In this document: positions 47,509 to 57,821 of the stretch, in pieces
How positions within the stretch are numbered: the first letter of the stretch is position 1
Layout: the number at the start of each line of letters is the position of its first letter
Source of the DNA: Hormiphora californensis
Taxonomy: Eukaryota > Ctenophora > Tentaculata > Cydippida > Pleurobrachiidae
DNA length: 64,000 bases
Direction of reading: 5' to 3'
Assembly: GCA_020137815.1 (NCBI GenBank)
Contig: CM035360.1
Coordinates: forward strand, 377,001-441,000
Notes under the pieces: model-generated
What the model saw: only the letters and a program-made list of their open reading frames with translations
Told to the model about the DNA's origin: nothing
Database searches by the model: none
Program-made: the position numbers and the translations under genes

Positions 47509-49218
47509 CATTTCTTTTTCCTTCTCAGTCTCTCTTTCTTTTTCTACCTAAGTCCCTCTCTCTCTCTCTCACCCTTTCCTCCTTTTCTCTATCGTATTTA
47601 CCAGGCAGCCGCTGCAGTGTAACAAATTGTTGTCAAAGTCCAATTATTATCAATTAATTAATTAATGTCCCGTTCCGTTCGGCGCCTCATCAAACTCTTG
47701 CCACACATGTGTTTAGTGCATTTAGCTGACAACACAAACCCATTGATTCATTGTAACCTGAATTAAACCCCCATTATCATTACCACAATGTAACCCGGGG
47801 GGGTTCCAACCTATTTCGTGTACGTTTGTACGGAAAAAAACACGGGTTTCCTCAAACAAAAAAATACAAAAAAATACAAAAAAATACAAAAAAATACAAA
47901 AAATACAAAAAAATAAAAACAGTTTTGTAAAGTTATTTAACATTATTGTTCGAACTTTTACTGTTTTTAAACATTCTTCCGCGCTATTTCACGTAATTTA
48001 GTAATAAAATATAGACATATTTTACATATTTAGCATGCCAAAATCGCGAGAGAAATTTCCCCGAATCGCAATTTCTTACCGAGAAAATTTTCTCGAATCG
48101 TATTTTCTAAGTGAGAAATTTCCCCGAATCGCAATTTCTTACCGAGAAAATTTTCTCGAATCGTATTTTCTAAGCGAGAAATTTCCCCGAATCGCAATTT
48201 CTTACCGAGAAAATTTTCTCGAATCGTATTTTCTAAGCGAGAAATTTCCCCGAATCCTAATTTCTTACCGAGAAAATTTTCCCGAATCGTATTTTCTAAG
48301 CGAGAAATTTCCCCGAATCGCAATTTCTTACCGAGAAAATTTTCTCGAATCGAATTTTCTAAGCGAGAAATTTCCCCGAATCGCAATTTCTTACCGAGAA
48401 AATTTTCCCGAATCGTATTTTCTAAGCGAGAAATTTCCCCGAATCGCAATTTCTTACCGAGAAAATTTTCCCGAATCGTATTTTCTAAGCGAGAAATTTT
48501 CCCGAATCGCAATTTCTTACTGAGAAAATTTTCTCGAATCGTATTTTCTAAGCGAGAAATTTCCCCGAATCGCAATTTCTTACCGTTTATGTATAGCTGG
48601 GTTCCGTTTATGTTCATGTACATGTATTATTTATACTTTTTTCACGCACCCACATCCTTCATTATTTTTTGTATTTTTTTGTACTTTTTTGTATTGTTTG
48701 TATGGAAAAAAACAGGAATTTTGGATACTTTTATGTATGGTCCGTACAAAAAAATACAAAAAAATACAAAAAAATAGGTTGGAACCCCCCCTGTAACCCC
48801 AATGTAACCCAAATAAGTACAACCCAAATGTAACCCCAATCATCCCCCTCAGGTCAGTGCTGCTCGTACGGTGGTGGCAGTTTCGTGTCTCCCACCCTGG
48901 GGGTGGTAACTAACGGGGAACGGAGAGGAAATTATAAACTCGCTCCTAGCGTGTCGTCTTGCCCAACAGGATGCACTACCTTCAGAGATCCTCAGGTCAC
49001 GTGACCAGACCATGAGCGGGTTCCTTATGGTAGAATGTCATCAACAAAAAAAGAAGGATAAAAAGTTTGATAAAGGAGTATTTAGTAGTGTTACACTGAG
49101 TGCAGATCACACTTTATCGCATATGGTGGTGGGGTATCAATCCAGTGGGATGGGGGGACCTGTTACTAGGGTGTTGGATAGCACCGCACCCTCCTTGATG
49201 GAGAGTATATCATTGTAA
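46251..49218 (+). CDS. TASP1: Taspase-1 (threonine aspartase) with an apparent one-base frame break
   Basis: An Ntn-hydrolase that cuts MLL-family and TFIIA proteins after Asp. It self-cleaves before a catalytic Thr. Exon 1 is 46251-46983 and exon 2 is 48853-49218, phase 1. Marks are FVAVHTGAGAIS at the start, LLEDSPLTNAGVGSSIS, the autocleavage site QDTVGVICVD (catalytic Thr about residue 216), and SSGGSIYKYTGRLG with GQ across the intron. Exon 2 then reads SYGGGSFVSPTLGVVT. After that the family match (TGNGEEIINSLLACRLA... to VVGYQSSGMGG) continues in the +1 frame from about 48910, where the original frame runs to a TGA near 48993. One extra base in GGTAACTAACGGGG explains this. The intron carries two microsatellites and a foldback element. 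The active-site half is intact; the break could be a consensus error. Confidence 0.85.
46990..47048. repeat. (CTGT)n microsatellite at the TASP1 exon 1 donor
   Basis: TGTCTGTCTGTC run that starts a few bases after the splice donor. Confidence 0.9.
47425..47505. repeat. (CT)n microsatellite in the TASP1 intron
   Basis: Pure CT run of about 75 bp. Confidence 0.95.
47797..48791. mobile_element. Foldback element with G7/C7 ends and internal 63-bp array
   Basis: The ends are GGGGGGGTTCCAACCTATTT and its exact reverse complement. They are flanked by the 8-bp target duplication TGTAACCC (47789-47796 and 48792-48799). Subterminal AAAAAAATAC arrays face each other on the two sides. The middle (48043-48595) is a tandem array. 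No coding sequence for a transposase is present. It sits in the TASP1 intron. Confidence 0.9.
48043..48595. repeat. 63-bp tandem array inside the foldback element
   Basis: About nine copies of a unit made of two related halves (GAGAAATTTCCCCGAATCGC and GAGAAAATTTTCTCGAATCG types). Each unit holds the perfect palindrome GAGAAAATTTTCTC or a near form. Because 63 is a multiple of 3, frames stay open on both strands; these are not genes. Confidence 0.92.
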
Positions 49219-49265
49219 CCTGGGAGTTTACTAAGATGATTGTAGCAGCACCTATTATATAGTGC

Positions 49266-49320
49266 TGAGTCCCAGTCCACTAGCCAGTACTGCAGTACTG
49301 CAGCTAGTAGACTGGGACTA
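49266..49320. other. Perfect-stem hairpin after the TASP1 stop
   Basis: AGTCCCAGTC (49268-49277) pairs with GACTGGGACT (49310-49319), and the ACTAGC/GCTAGT arms inside it extend the stem, with GTACTGCAGTAC in the middle. It could be a 3'UTR hairpin or a tiny palindromic element. Confidence 0.6.
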
Positions 49321-49649
49321 TCACTATTATGTACAGATCTGCTCAGTACTGGATGGTTGCCCGTTGCTGCAGTAGTGGTACCGCGGGAAATCATGTGTAA
49401 GGGAATCACGAGAGGGGGAGGGTTTTTATTCTTTTCATCTTCGTCTAACTGCTTTTTTTCTCCATTGTTTTATTGCTTGGTGGCTTTTAACGAATTTTAT
49501 TGTTAATTGGTATGGTTTACTTAAATCATTTTTAATGTTTTCTGTTTATTTTATTCAATTGATGGAACTAGTCGTATTGACATCGTTTTACTCTCGTGTA
49601 TGTTGCTGATGTTTCGCCCGCTCTTTTATAACTTTTCAATCTCAAAATA

Positions 49650-49743
49650 TCACGAAACTAACACACCATGTTTCCATAGCTCAACTGCTGCTACACAACT
49701 AACACACCATGTTTCAATAGCTCAACTGCTGCTACTGCAATCA
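49650..49743 (+). repeat. Duplicated acceptor-like leader before the EB1 start codon
   Basis: AACTAACACACCATGTTTCC (or CA) ATAG plus CTCAACTGCTGCTAC occurs twice. The second copy ends 20 bases before the ATG at 49744. Confidence 0.85.
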
Positions 49744-52215
49744 TGGCGATGCCAATTAATGTAACAAGTACCAGTAACAACATGGACACCCTCAGTCGGA
49801 ACGAGCTGATCGAGTTCGTTAACGGGTGCCTGGATCTCAACTACAACAAAGTTGAAAACATGTGTACCGGTATGTGGCATGTGCTAATACCCCCCCCCCC
49901 CCCCCCCTAATATAGAACCCCCTCCCTTTTGTAATACGATTGTCTACTAGGGTGCTCCAAACGCCCCGAAAATTTTTTAATTAGCTGATCTTTTGTCCAA
50001 GTGTGACAAATGACCTCAAATGAAAAAGTACAAAATTTTTTTGAAATCGGACTTAATTTGGACTAATCGCATAATTAATTATGATTTTACCTGTTGCGCG
50101 AGCAAAATGACCGTTTAAGTGACTTCCGGGAAGTTTTGGCGTTTTTCTTCAACAGTATCCGATCCGGAATAGCCATGTTTATATACGACTTATGAAGCAA
50201 CATGTGGTCTAAAATGCTTTGTTTTGGAGCTAGGAGCGATTTCCTGTTTGATAACTTAGTCACGTGACATGTAGCTTACTGGGCATAAAATCGCCCGTAG
50301 CGCCAAAACTAAGCATTTTAGACCAGATGTTGCTTCACAAGTCATATATAAACATGGTCATTTTGGAGCGGATCCTTTTGTCAAAAATCAATTTGGTCCA
50401 CCCAATTAGCCCCAATCAGCAAACCCACACGCGTGACGTCATAATTCACTAATTCGTCCATAACTCCAAAACTAAGCATTTTAGACCATATGTTGCTTCA
50501 TAAGTCATATATAAACATGGCCATTCCGGATCGGATACTGTTGAAGAAAAACGCCAAAACTTCCCGGAAGTCACCTAAACGGTCATTTTGCTCGCGCAAC
50601 AGGTAAAATCATAATTAATTATGCGATTAGTCCAAATTAAGTCCGATTTCAAAAAAAATTTGTACTTTTTCATTTGAGGTCATTTGTCACACTTGGACAA
50701 AAGATCAGCTCTTGAATCAATTTTTAAAAATCATGGGGCGTTTGGAGCACCCTATTGTCTACGCGATCGAACGGTTTAAATATTATATAGCCCCCCCCCC
50801 ATTTTTAGCAACTGAGTGTCAATATATGTGCATGTGTGTGACGGTTTTTTTGTTATCTACTGACTGTCTTATTTTCTCTGTCTTTTGTTTTTCCAAAGTT
50901 TACATGGTTCTCATATTAATCAACTTTGTGGGTGGCATAAAGCTTGTGAAGGGTCAGATCTTTGGTTGCCAGGGTATTAGGGTTAATGAATAGACATATA
51001 TGTGATGGTCTGTACACTTACATTTGTTTGAATATATGCAAATAGGATTGTCTCGAAACTGATCTCTCTCTCTCTCTCTCCCTCTCTCTCTCCCTCTTCT
51101 CTCTCCTCTCTCTCTCTCTCCTCTCTCTCTGGCTCTCTCTCTCGTCTCTCTCAGTCTCGCTCTCTCTCTTACTCCTGCCTCTCTCTCTCTTCATCTCTTC
51201 CTCCTCTTCTCTCTCTTCTCCTCCCTCTCTCTCTCTCTCTCCCTCTCACGTACTGTTTACTTGTTCTCATCATTAGCATACGATGAGAGTTCCCATAACC
51301 CGGGTCCTGCGAGTCTTATGACAATTTCCATGTCACATTTGTGTAATTGTTGTGTGTGGACTGTGGGTGTGTCAATATACATGTGGGGATAGTGTTGAAA
51401 TGAATTCTAAGTGAGTCTGCCCTCTCTTGAATGTTGTTTGTTTGTTTGGCGTGTTGTTTGTTTGTTGTTTGTTTGTTTGTTTGTTTGTTTGTTTGTTTGT
51501 TTGTTTGTTTGTTTGTTTGTTTGTTTGTTTGGTTTATTTGTTTGTTTGTTTGGTGTGTCTATTTCTTAGTATGGTATGATCTCTAGTAGATTCTCTATGA
51601 TGTGGTAACGTTACACATAAAAGTGCACTGGGAGATTATGTACTGGTGGGTTGGTAGTGCAAGTGTCCCGGTGAAACCATTCAATACTCTCACTACCACT
51701 GTCTCTCTTACCTCTCTCTCACGTCTACCACACATGTTATACTTTACAACACAGAACACTACCTCTACAAGCCGACAAAAAGTTACCCCAAATAGTTTAT
51801 AGGCTCTCGGAGATTATTATACCTGTTAGTGGTCTGGCACAGTGTGTGTGAATTCATTTCTTTCTCTACCCTTCATTTAGTTGTGTGTGTGAATTGCTTC
51901 CTGTCACTATGTGTTTTCCATCTTCTCAATGCTGCAAATCTGGGATTATAGTATCAGGGATTATAGTGTTAAATTACACTTCCTACAATCTCCGATCTCA
52001 CTGTATAACATTTTCATTCTCCCCAGGAGCTGCATACTGTCAGATGATCCACATGCTATGGCCAAGTAAGTAATAGTTCCTTTATTATGATTATTATTCT
52101 CTATCTCTCTCTCCTAGATAGAGAGAGAGAGCGAGAGAGATAGAGCTAGACTCTAGAATCTCGCTAGAGTAGATCTCTAGCTAGAGAGATAGAGAGAGCG
52201 ATCGACTAGCTAGTC

Positions 52216-52260
<45 letters not shown>

Positions 52261-54397
52261 ATCTCTCTTCCCCCTCTCTCTCTCTCTCTCTCTCTTTCTT
52301 TTTTATCTCTAGCCTCGGTCTTCTCCTGCTTCTGATCGATTATATGTTGTTTGATGCATATTCCGATTGCAATGAGGGGAGAGAGAGAGGAGATAGAAAG
52401 AGAGAGGGGAGAGAAAAAGAAAAGAAGAAGAGTGTACACTGTTGCCATGACGGAATGACCAACACACCGCATTTCAATTGGTCTCGGGGCAAGGAACGAA
52501 GTTGATGCATTAATGAGAGAGAGAAAGAGAGAGAGGGGAGAAAGAGAGATGTTATGTACTGTTCTGTTACGATAAAATGAAGCAGGAAGTAGCTGCATTA
52601 GTTGAAGCCCTGGTAATGCTTGTATACGCAAAGAGGCGAGAAAGTGATAGAGAGAGGTTGAGAGTTGAGAAAGATAGAGAGAGAGAGAGATAGGGACAAA
52701 GTGTATCGTTCCTATCTCTCTTCACTGTTCTTTACCAGCCCCTGCACTACTCTCCTTTTTTCTGCCAGTCTCCCTCCCACTTCCAGTATAAATCCGGCAT
52801 CAATTATTCACCGCCCTACCAAAGCCCATATCACTCGTCTGCCTGTCTCGCAACAATCGAAAGTACATCAGTGTGGTATCGGTTCACTGCGCGTCGCGCA
52901 TCTTTAACCGCTACTTGGAGCTGTCCCGCCTCGAGAGAAGTAGCTCACATGACTCTGTGATCTGAACGAGCGGGACTTTACTTAGGAAGGAGGTGATGAA
53001 GTCAGCGGGCACATTGAGCTTCATGTCACACCTCTTTCAATCACTCGTGTGGAATCTTGCACATAATCATGATCATAGAAGTTCTGTTTGTTGGGCATAC
53101 AATTCCGAGCTTTCTTCTTCCCCATTTACTCTTCTTTATTCTACCCAATCTTCATCATACATCCCAAATTACACCCTCTCCCTCCCTCTCAGACGTCCCT
53201 AGCTCTCTCTGCTCGCTCTTATATCCCAAATAACGCCCCCTCTCTCTACCAATATATCCCAAATAACGCCTCCCCCTCTCTCTCCCAGACAAGTTACCCA
53301 TTAAGAAGGTGAAGTTCGATGCCAAACTGGAGCACGCATACATCGACAACTGGAAACTTCTACAGGACTCGTTCAAGAAGCTCCACATCGAGAAGGTATA
53401 TGTTAGATCTCTTGTTGGGGAGTATTCAAAAGGTTGGGTACGGAATGTTGTGTTTTTTATTGGGAGCGATTGGAGAGAATTAGTTTGGGAAGGTTAGGAC
53501 TTCGGTTTGTAGTTACATCCAATCAACCCTCCTACAGTGCTATTTTACGAGTTTAACATTGATCAAGAAGACAGGATGGTCTAACCTCATTTCCCTCAGG
53601 ACTATTGCTATCCAGCGTCTTGTGAAGGGCAGGTTTCAGGACAACTTTGAGTTCCTGCAGTGGTTTTACAAGTTCTTCACAATCAACGACAGCGGGGATC
53701 ACGATTCGTACAATCCTAAAGCACAGAGAGGGGGAGCTGGTGGTATTGCAGCTAGATCACCAGCCAAACGTGCACCCGCCCCTGGTGAGTGACGGGAAAT
53801 GTTAGACACACTTTCTCTCTCTGATCTCTATCTCTCTCTCTCATTATTTCCACTGTCCAGAAATCTCTCCCTAACCCCATCCTCTCTCCCTCAGCCAAGA
53901 AGGCTGCCCCCTCAGCAGCCGCAGCTGCTGCATCTAACAACGTGAAGAGAAGCGGCAGTAACACCAACTCAAATGCTGAGGTGAAACGACTGCAGGGTGA
54001 GCTACAGGAGATGACTCTAACGGTTGAGGGGGTAGAAAAGGAACGGGATTTCTACTTTGGGAAACTCCGAACTATTGAGGTAAGATGATCCTGAGCGGTA
54101 TACACAATTTATCATATCTTTTGAAATTCGTTGAATGATGAAACTTCACCTAGGTATCTGTCCTACCCCTATCCTAGTATTCGATCTCAGTCCTTCGCCC
54201 CTCCCACCCCATACATATCTCACCCCTCACTTCTACAGGAGCTCTGTCAAGACAAAGAGGGAGACGAGACACACGCTGATTTTGTTGCCCTCGTTTTGGA
54301 AATCCTGTACCAGACAGAGGATGGTTTTGGAGGCCCCGGTGATGAAGTTGAGGGAGATGGAGAGGAATACGAGGAGGAGGAGCAGGAGGAATATTAG
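49744..54397 (+). CDS. MAPRE: EB1-family microtubule plus-end tracking protein
   Basis: Exons 49744-49869, 52027-52065, 53289-53395, 53600-53784, 53895-54079 and 54239-54397 give about 266 residues, the usual EB1 size. The calponin-homology domain runs from LSRNELIEFVNGCLDLNY through GAAYCQMIHMLWP, KFDAKLEHAYIDNWKLLQ and LVKGRFQDNFEFLQWFYKFF. An Ala/Ser/Lys linker follows, then the coiled-coil/EB homology domain with EKERDFYFGKLRTIE. The C-terminal EEY recruits CAP-Gly proteins. The protein tracks growing microtubule ends as a dimer. All junction phases fit except exon 3 to exon 4. Exon 3 ends in phase 0 and exon 4 needs phase 2, so one base (the G at 53600) is extra or the junction is unusual. 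The first intron houses a hAT-like MITE and long CT tracts. Confidence 0.92.
49948..50754. mobile_element. hAT-like foldback MITE with very long inverted arms
   Basis: The ends are TAGGGTGCTCC and GGAGCACCCTA, flanked by TTGTCTAC on both sides (49940-49947 and 50755-50762). This is an 8-bp target duplication with T at position 2 and A at position 7, as is usual for hAT. The arms are inverted over roughly 350 bp each, including CTGATCTTTTGTCCAAGTGT and its complement and a second inner pair around TAAGCATTTTAGACCA. No transposase is present. Confidence 0.92.
51060..51250. repeat. CT-rich microsatellite, EB1 intron 1
   Basis: CTCTCT tract with interruptions. Confidence 0.9.
51433..51555. repeat. 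(TTTG)n microsatellite, EB1 intron 1
   Basis: TTTGTTTGTTTG run of about 120 bp. Confidence 0.95.
52095..52310. repeat. CT/GA palindromic microsatellite block, EB1 intron 2
   Basis: CT, then GA, then CT tracts around TAGATAGAGAGAGAGAGC and CTAGCTAGAGAGATAGAG, able to fold on themselves. Confidence 0.85.
53160..53295 (+). repeat. Repeated acceptor tract of EB1 exon 3
   Basis: ATCCCAAATAACGCC or ATCCCAAATTACACC followed by CTCTCTC and CAGAC occurs in three to four versions. The last CTCTCCCAG opens the exon at 53289. Confidence 0.75.
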
Positions 54398-54812
54398 AGA
54401 GAGAGAAGGAGAGTGACATGTGTGTTATATGTGCGCGGTGATATATTTGATAAAATTTTATAAAAATTTTCGTCCAACTTTTTTATATCCCGCTCCCCCC
54501 AAACTATTTGAGTGAGTATCTGTTTAATATGTTAATTTTACCTTCTAAAAAAACTGATCTATCACTTTGTACATTGTACCATTGCCACTCACATCACCCA
54601 TATACTGCATGCTCTTTATTATAATTGAGTATGAGGTAATTGAACCTTTTGATTAACTTTTCGTGGTCATTCTGCAATTATGAGCCTTGAAATGGGCGAC
54701 GTATTTGGCAAAATGAACGTAACGCGCGTTAAATTAACTTAAACAACGTTTTTTAGTAGCGCGCGTGCGCGTTTTTTACCAAAAGCGCGAGCGCATCTGA
54801 TCGAAATTTCCC
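54398..54812. other. Intergenic spacer after EB1
   Basis: A/T-rich 3' flank followed by a GCGCGC-containing stretch near 54725-54790. No gene is seen. Confidence 0.5.
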
Positions 54813-56208
54813 AAAAATCGCAAAGGAGCACCACCTGGAGAAGGCACAGGAGCTGTTCGGCGAGACCGGTGTACAAATTACAACTGCTGGTGCCAGACAC
54901 CTGGGTGCGGCAATCGGATCCACTGAATTCAAGACAACATTTGTTACGAACAAAGTGTCCGAATGGGTGAGCTGCCTTGAAAACCTCGTTACTGTTGCGA
55001 AGACTCACCCCCACGTTGCATATTCGAACTATGTCCGCAGTTTGAAAATGAAGTGGTCGTACCTGCAACGAACACTACCTGATATAGGGCACCTGTTCCA
55101 ACCGATGGAAGACGTCCTAAGGCACAAGCTGATACCCCTATTTGTCGGGACGCATGTCTCCGACACTGAGAGGAGGATCCTGGCACTCCCCGTCAAGATG
55201 GGAGGTATGGCATTGGAAAATCCGGTTCAAACGGCCAATCAAGAATACAATAATTCCCGTTTTGCAACCGGACCACTAGTGTCTCTTATCCTAGCCGAAG
55301 AGGACTGTCCAAACAACATCATGGATGCCGAGATGAAAAGCGGAAAATTGAAGAAGAAGTGTGCCGAAGCCAATGATGAGAGGAACACGACGGAGCGTGC
55401 GGGTATCTTGGCAGTACTTGATATGAAGACACAGCGGGCGATGGAGCTATGTTCTGAACCCGGTGCTTCTAGTTGGCTAACTGCTCGACCGCTACAGAAA
55501 CTCGGTCACGAGCTCAACCAGGTTGAGTTTGTCGATGCCATTCGGCTAAGATACGGCTTCCACTTCCCGGACCTGATCGGGAAATGCGGCTGTGGGGCAC
55601 AAAACAGCAGTGACCACGCCTTGATCTGCAAGGTTGGAGGCTTTGACATGTGGAGACATGACCACCTTCGGGATACGTTAGCCGACATCCTCCGGTACGC
55701 GGGATTTAAACCCGTTAACACTGAACAGCCAATGTTGCCCTGTGATGGATTCAACTTGCCAATCAGTGCAAATATCAAAGCCGAAGCAAGAATGGACATA
55801 GTCTGTCGTGGCCTGTGGTCTGACATGCAGGCCAGTTTCATGGATGTACGGGTTTTCCATCCAAACGCCCCATCCTACCTGAAGGTGCCCATCTCCAACC
55901 TGTATAAACAGCACCAAAACCAAAAGAAGCTGGCCTATATGCGAAGGGTACAAGAAGTGGAGCAGGGTTCCTTCACGCCCCTTGTATTCTCCACATCGGG
56001 AGGTTTTGCGGTAGAGGTTGGGAAGGTGTTGGAAAAAGCGGCCAGGAAGATCTGTGACAGGCACAAGGAGAGTTACGCTGAAACCATGTCCTTCATCCGA
56101 GAAAAGACACGATTCAGTTTGTTAAGATCAACTCTTGTTGCGCTTCGGGGAACCAAGAGAAGGGTTGTCCCAGTCAGTGTGGAAGATGTAGACTTTCGAG
56201 ACAAGTGA
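54813..56208 (+). mobile_element. 5'-truncated non-LTR retrotransposon ORF with restriction-like endonuclease
   Basis: One open frame of about 465 codons without a natural start; coding sense begins abruptly near 54813. The N-terminal part (GVQITTAGARHLGAAIGS, then MKWSYLQRTLPDIGHLFQPM and LPVKMGGMAL) resembles the region after the reverse transcriptase core. The C-terminal part has a CGCGAQNSSDHALIC cluster followed by MWRHDHLRDTLADILR, then EARMDIVCRGLW and SFMDVRVFHP. This matches the C-x-C...H...C, RHD and (P)D...D layout of the restriction-like endonuclease of R2/NeSL/CRE-type elements. Lack of the RT catalytic domain marks it as a dead 5'-truncated copy, as usual for target-primed insertions. 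It lies in an intergenic region. The exact clade is not assigned. Confidence 0.8.
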
Positions 56209-56304
56209 GCAGAGAGAGGGAGTATGAGAGTATGACGGTGTGTGGGTAATTTATTATAATTTATTATGTTTTATCTTGTTGTAAGTTGTATTATTAATAT
56301 GCTC

Positions 56305-56526
56305 TAGTGGAAGCTCTTACGGTAATTCCCACACCCCGTGGGAAAGTTTTTGACCGTGGGAAAGTTTTCAAAGCGTGGGAAAAGAGAGATACATACAATA
56401 ACTACAAAAAATAAATTGTTTTTTCTTAGTTATTGTATGTATCTCTCTTTTCCCACGCTTTGAAAACTTTCCCACGGTCGAAAACTTTCCCACGGGGCGT
56501 GGGAATTACCGTAAGAGCTTCCACTA
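56305..56526. mobile_element. Near-perfect palindromic element, about 220 bp
   Basis: TAGTGGAAGCTCTTACGGTA at the left is mirrored by its reverse complement at the right. The stem continues through CCGTGGGAAAGTTTT and AGCGTGGGAAAAGAGAG to a short A/T loop near 56405-56425. It looks like a miniature inverted-repeat element and lies directly behind the retrotransposon remnant. Confidence 0.85.
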
Positions 56527-56619
56527 CTCGCGCTTTCGGTTTTCCAACTGTCTTTTCTTCTTTCACGACCAGCGTGGGTCCTGGAGTCTGGACCGAGCCT
56601 TGACCCTGGTGTGCTCACA

Positions 56620-56920
56620 AGTGGGTGTTGTCACGCTCAAAATTGGTTATGCAATAAGTAACCCCTCTAGTGAGGGGTTTAAAAGCTCGTGGCCTAGGGG
56701 TTCACAAATCTCGTTAGCAACTAAACAATACAACTCGTTTGCGGGACGGGCAATAAGGCTATGGAACACTCTTCCAACGACGGTGAATTCAGCGAAAAAG
56801 GCTAAAGAATTTCGAAGTTCTTCTTGGGGAGTTGTCTCCAGATACAGCCGTCAAAACAATAATTCAATTCTGCTATGGTCCCGCGGGACTGTTTGTGCAG
56901 GGGATGTTCGATTGGAATGA
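56620..56920 (+). mobile_element. Remnant of a LINE ORF2 C-terminus
   Basis: The frame carries NSFAGRAIRLWNTLPTTV and then SAKKAKEFR. This is the RLWNSLP-type signature found at the end of Jockey/CR1/L2-like reverse transcriptases. The rest of the element is absent. Confidence 0.6.
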
Positions 56921-57821
56921 CACCATTTTATATTGATATGTGAAGCTGATTACAAAGTTACAAAGAACCGCTTACCAAACCGATCAGAGTTGGTGATTTG
57001 GTCCGCAAGCCTCTCCTTTGGTTAAATTGGTGCGTTTGTTTAACGTGTCAGTTGCGTGCCTGGTGGAAGGTTCCATGGTACATTCGGAATTGGCCTGTGT
57101 TAGTGTACCTCGGACGCGACCAGTCCTTGGAGAGAGTTTGTTAGCCTCTCCAAGAGGCGCTCGAAAAAAAAATCCTCCTCTTTTTCCCATGTCCGTGATC
57201 TCCTCTCTGGATGGTTCCCTGGACCTGTTTCTGCCGGAACTGGAATTGGTGCTGGCGTTCCTGATCCTGGAATTAGATAGTGGTCGGTTCCCTAATCCGG
57301 ATTTTTGGCTGGTGCTGGCCAGGGGCGGTGCGGTTCCGTTGCCCGGCTATCTGCCAATCTCTATCATCGGTAGGGCGTGCTTAACGCCGGCCAATGGTAA
57401 GGGAGGGGTAATTTCGATACAAGCACAAAAAGGGGGTCAACAAAATCATTTGAAGATGTCACCCCAAACTCGTGCCTCGTGCCCATGTAATATTTATTAT
57501 TTGTTGACGATGTGCACAATGCACGTAGGCTTGGAGTGATAGCTGTGAAATTGTTTTTTGAACATCAATATCCGGAACATCGATAAAAAGAGTGGGAACA
57601 TGATATTTGACGATCAATAGTTCCCATAAGTATTGAGAAAGGTCCTAGCCAGCGATACAAGGCAACAAGAAAAGTTGCGGGTCGCCTTGTTCGACCCTCT
57701 CTTACCACACGGCGCACCCTGCTATAAATATTCGAAAGAATGGTTTTTAGTTTTCACAAGTTTCAGAAGTCATAATCAAGTCCCGATAATTCCCTATTTA
57801 ACTCAATAACTCTTCTATAGT
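56921..57821. other. Region without a supported gene
   Basis: A 173-codon open frame (57018-57539) has no recognisable domain, no splice context and odd composition, so I do not call it a gene. The phrase GCCTTGTTCGACCCTC near 57685 recurs near 62793 and, reversed, near 39570 and 59210, so parts of this region are dispersed repeat. Confidence 0.4.

Noticed and set aside
48030-48623. Open frames of 197 (minus) and 162 (plus) codons with a regular 21-residue repeat
   Set aside because: The 63-bp satellite is a multiple of three and lacks stops on both strands. It lies inside a transposable element in the TASP1 intron.
57018-57539. 173-codon plus-strand frame before the Tudor gene
   Set aside because: No recognisable domain, no splice or leader context, and unusual codon use. 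Probably repeat-derived, so listed only as a region without supported gene.
57640-57720. Possible tRNA because of a GTTCGACCC box
   Set aside because: No acceptor stem, anticodon arm or A box can be arranged around it.
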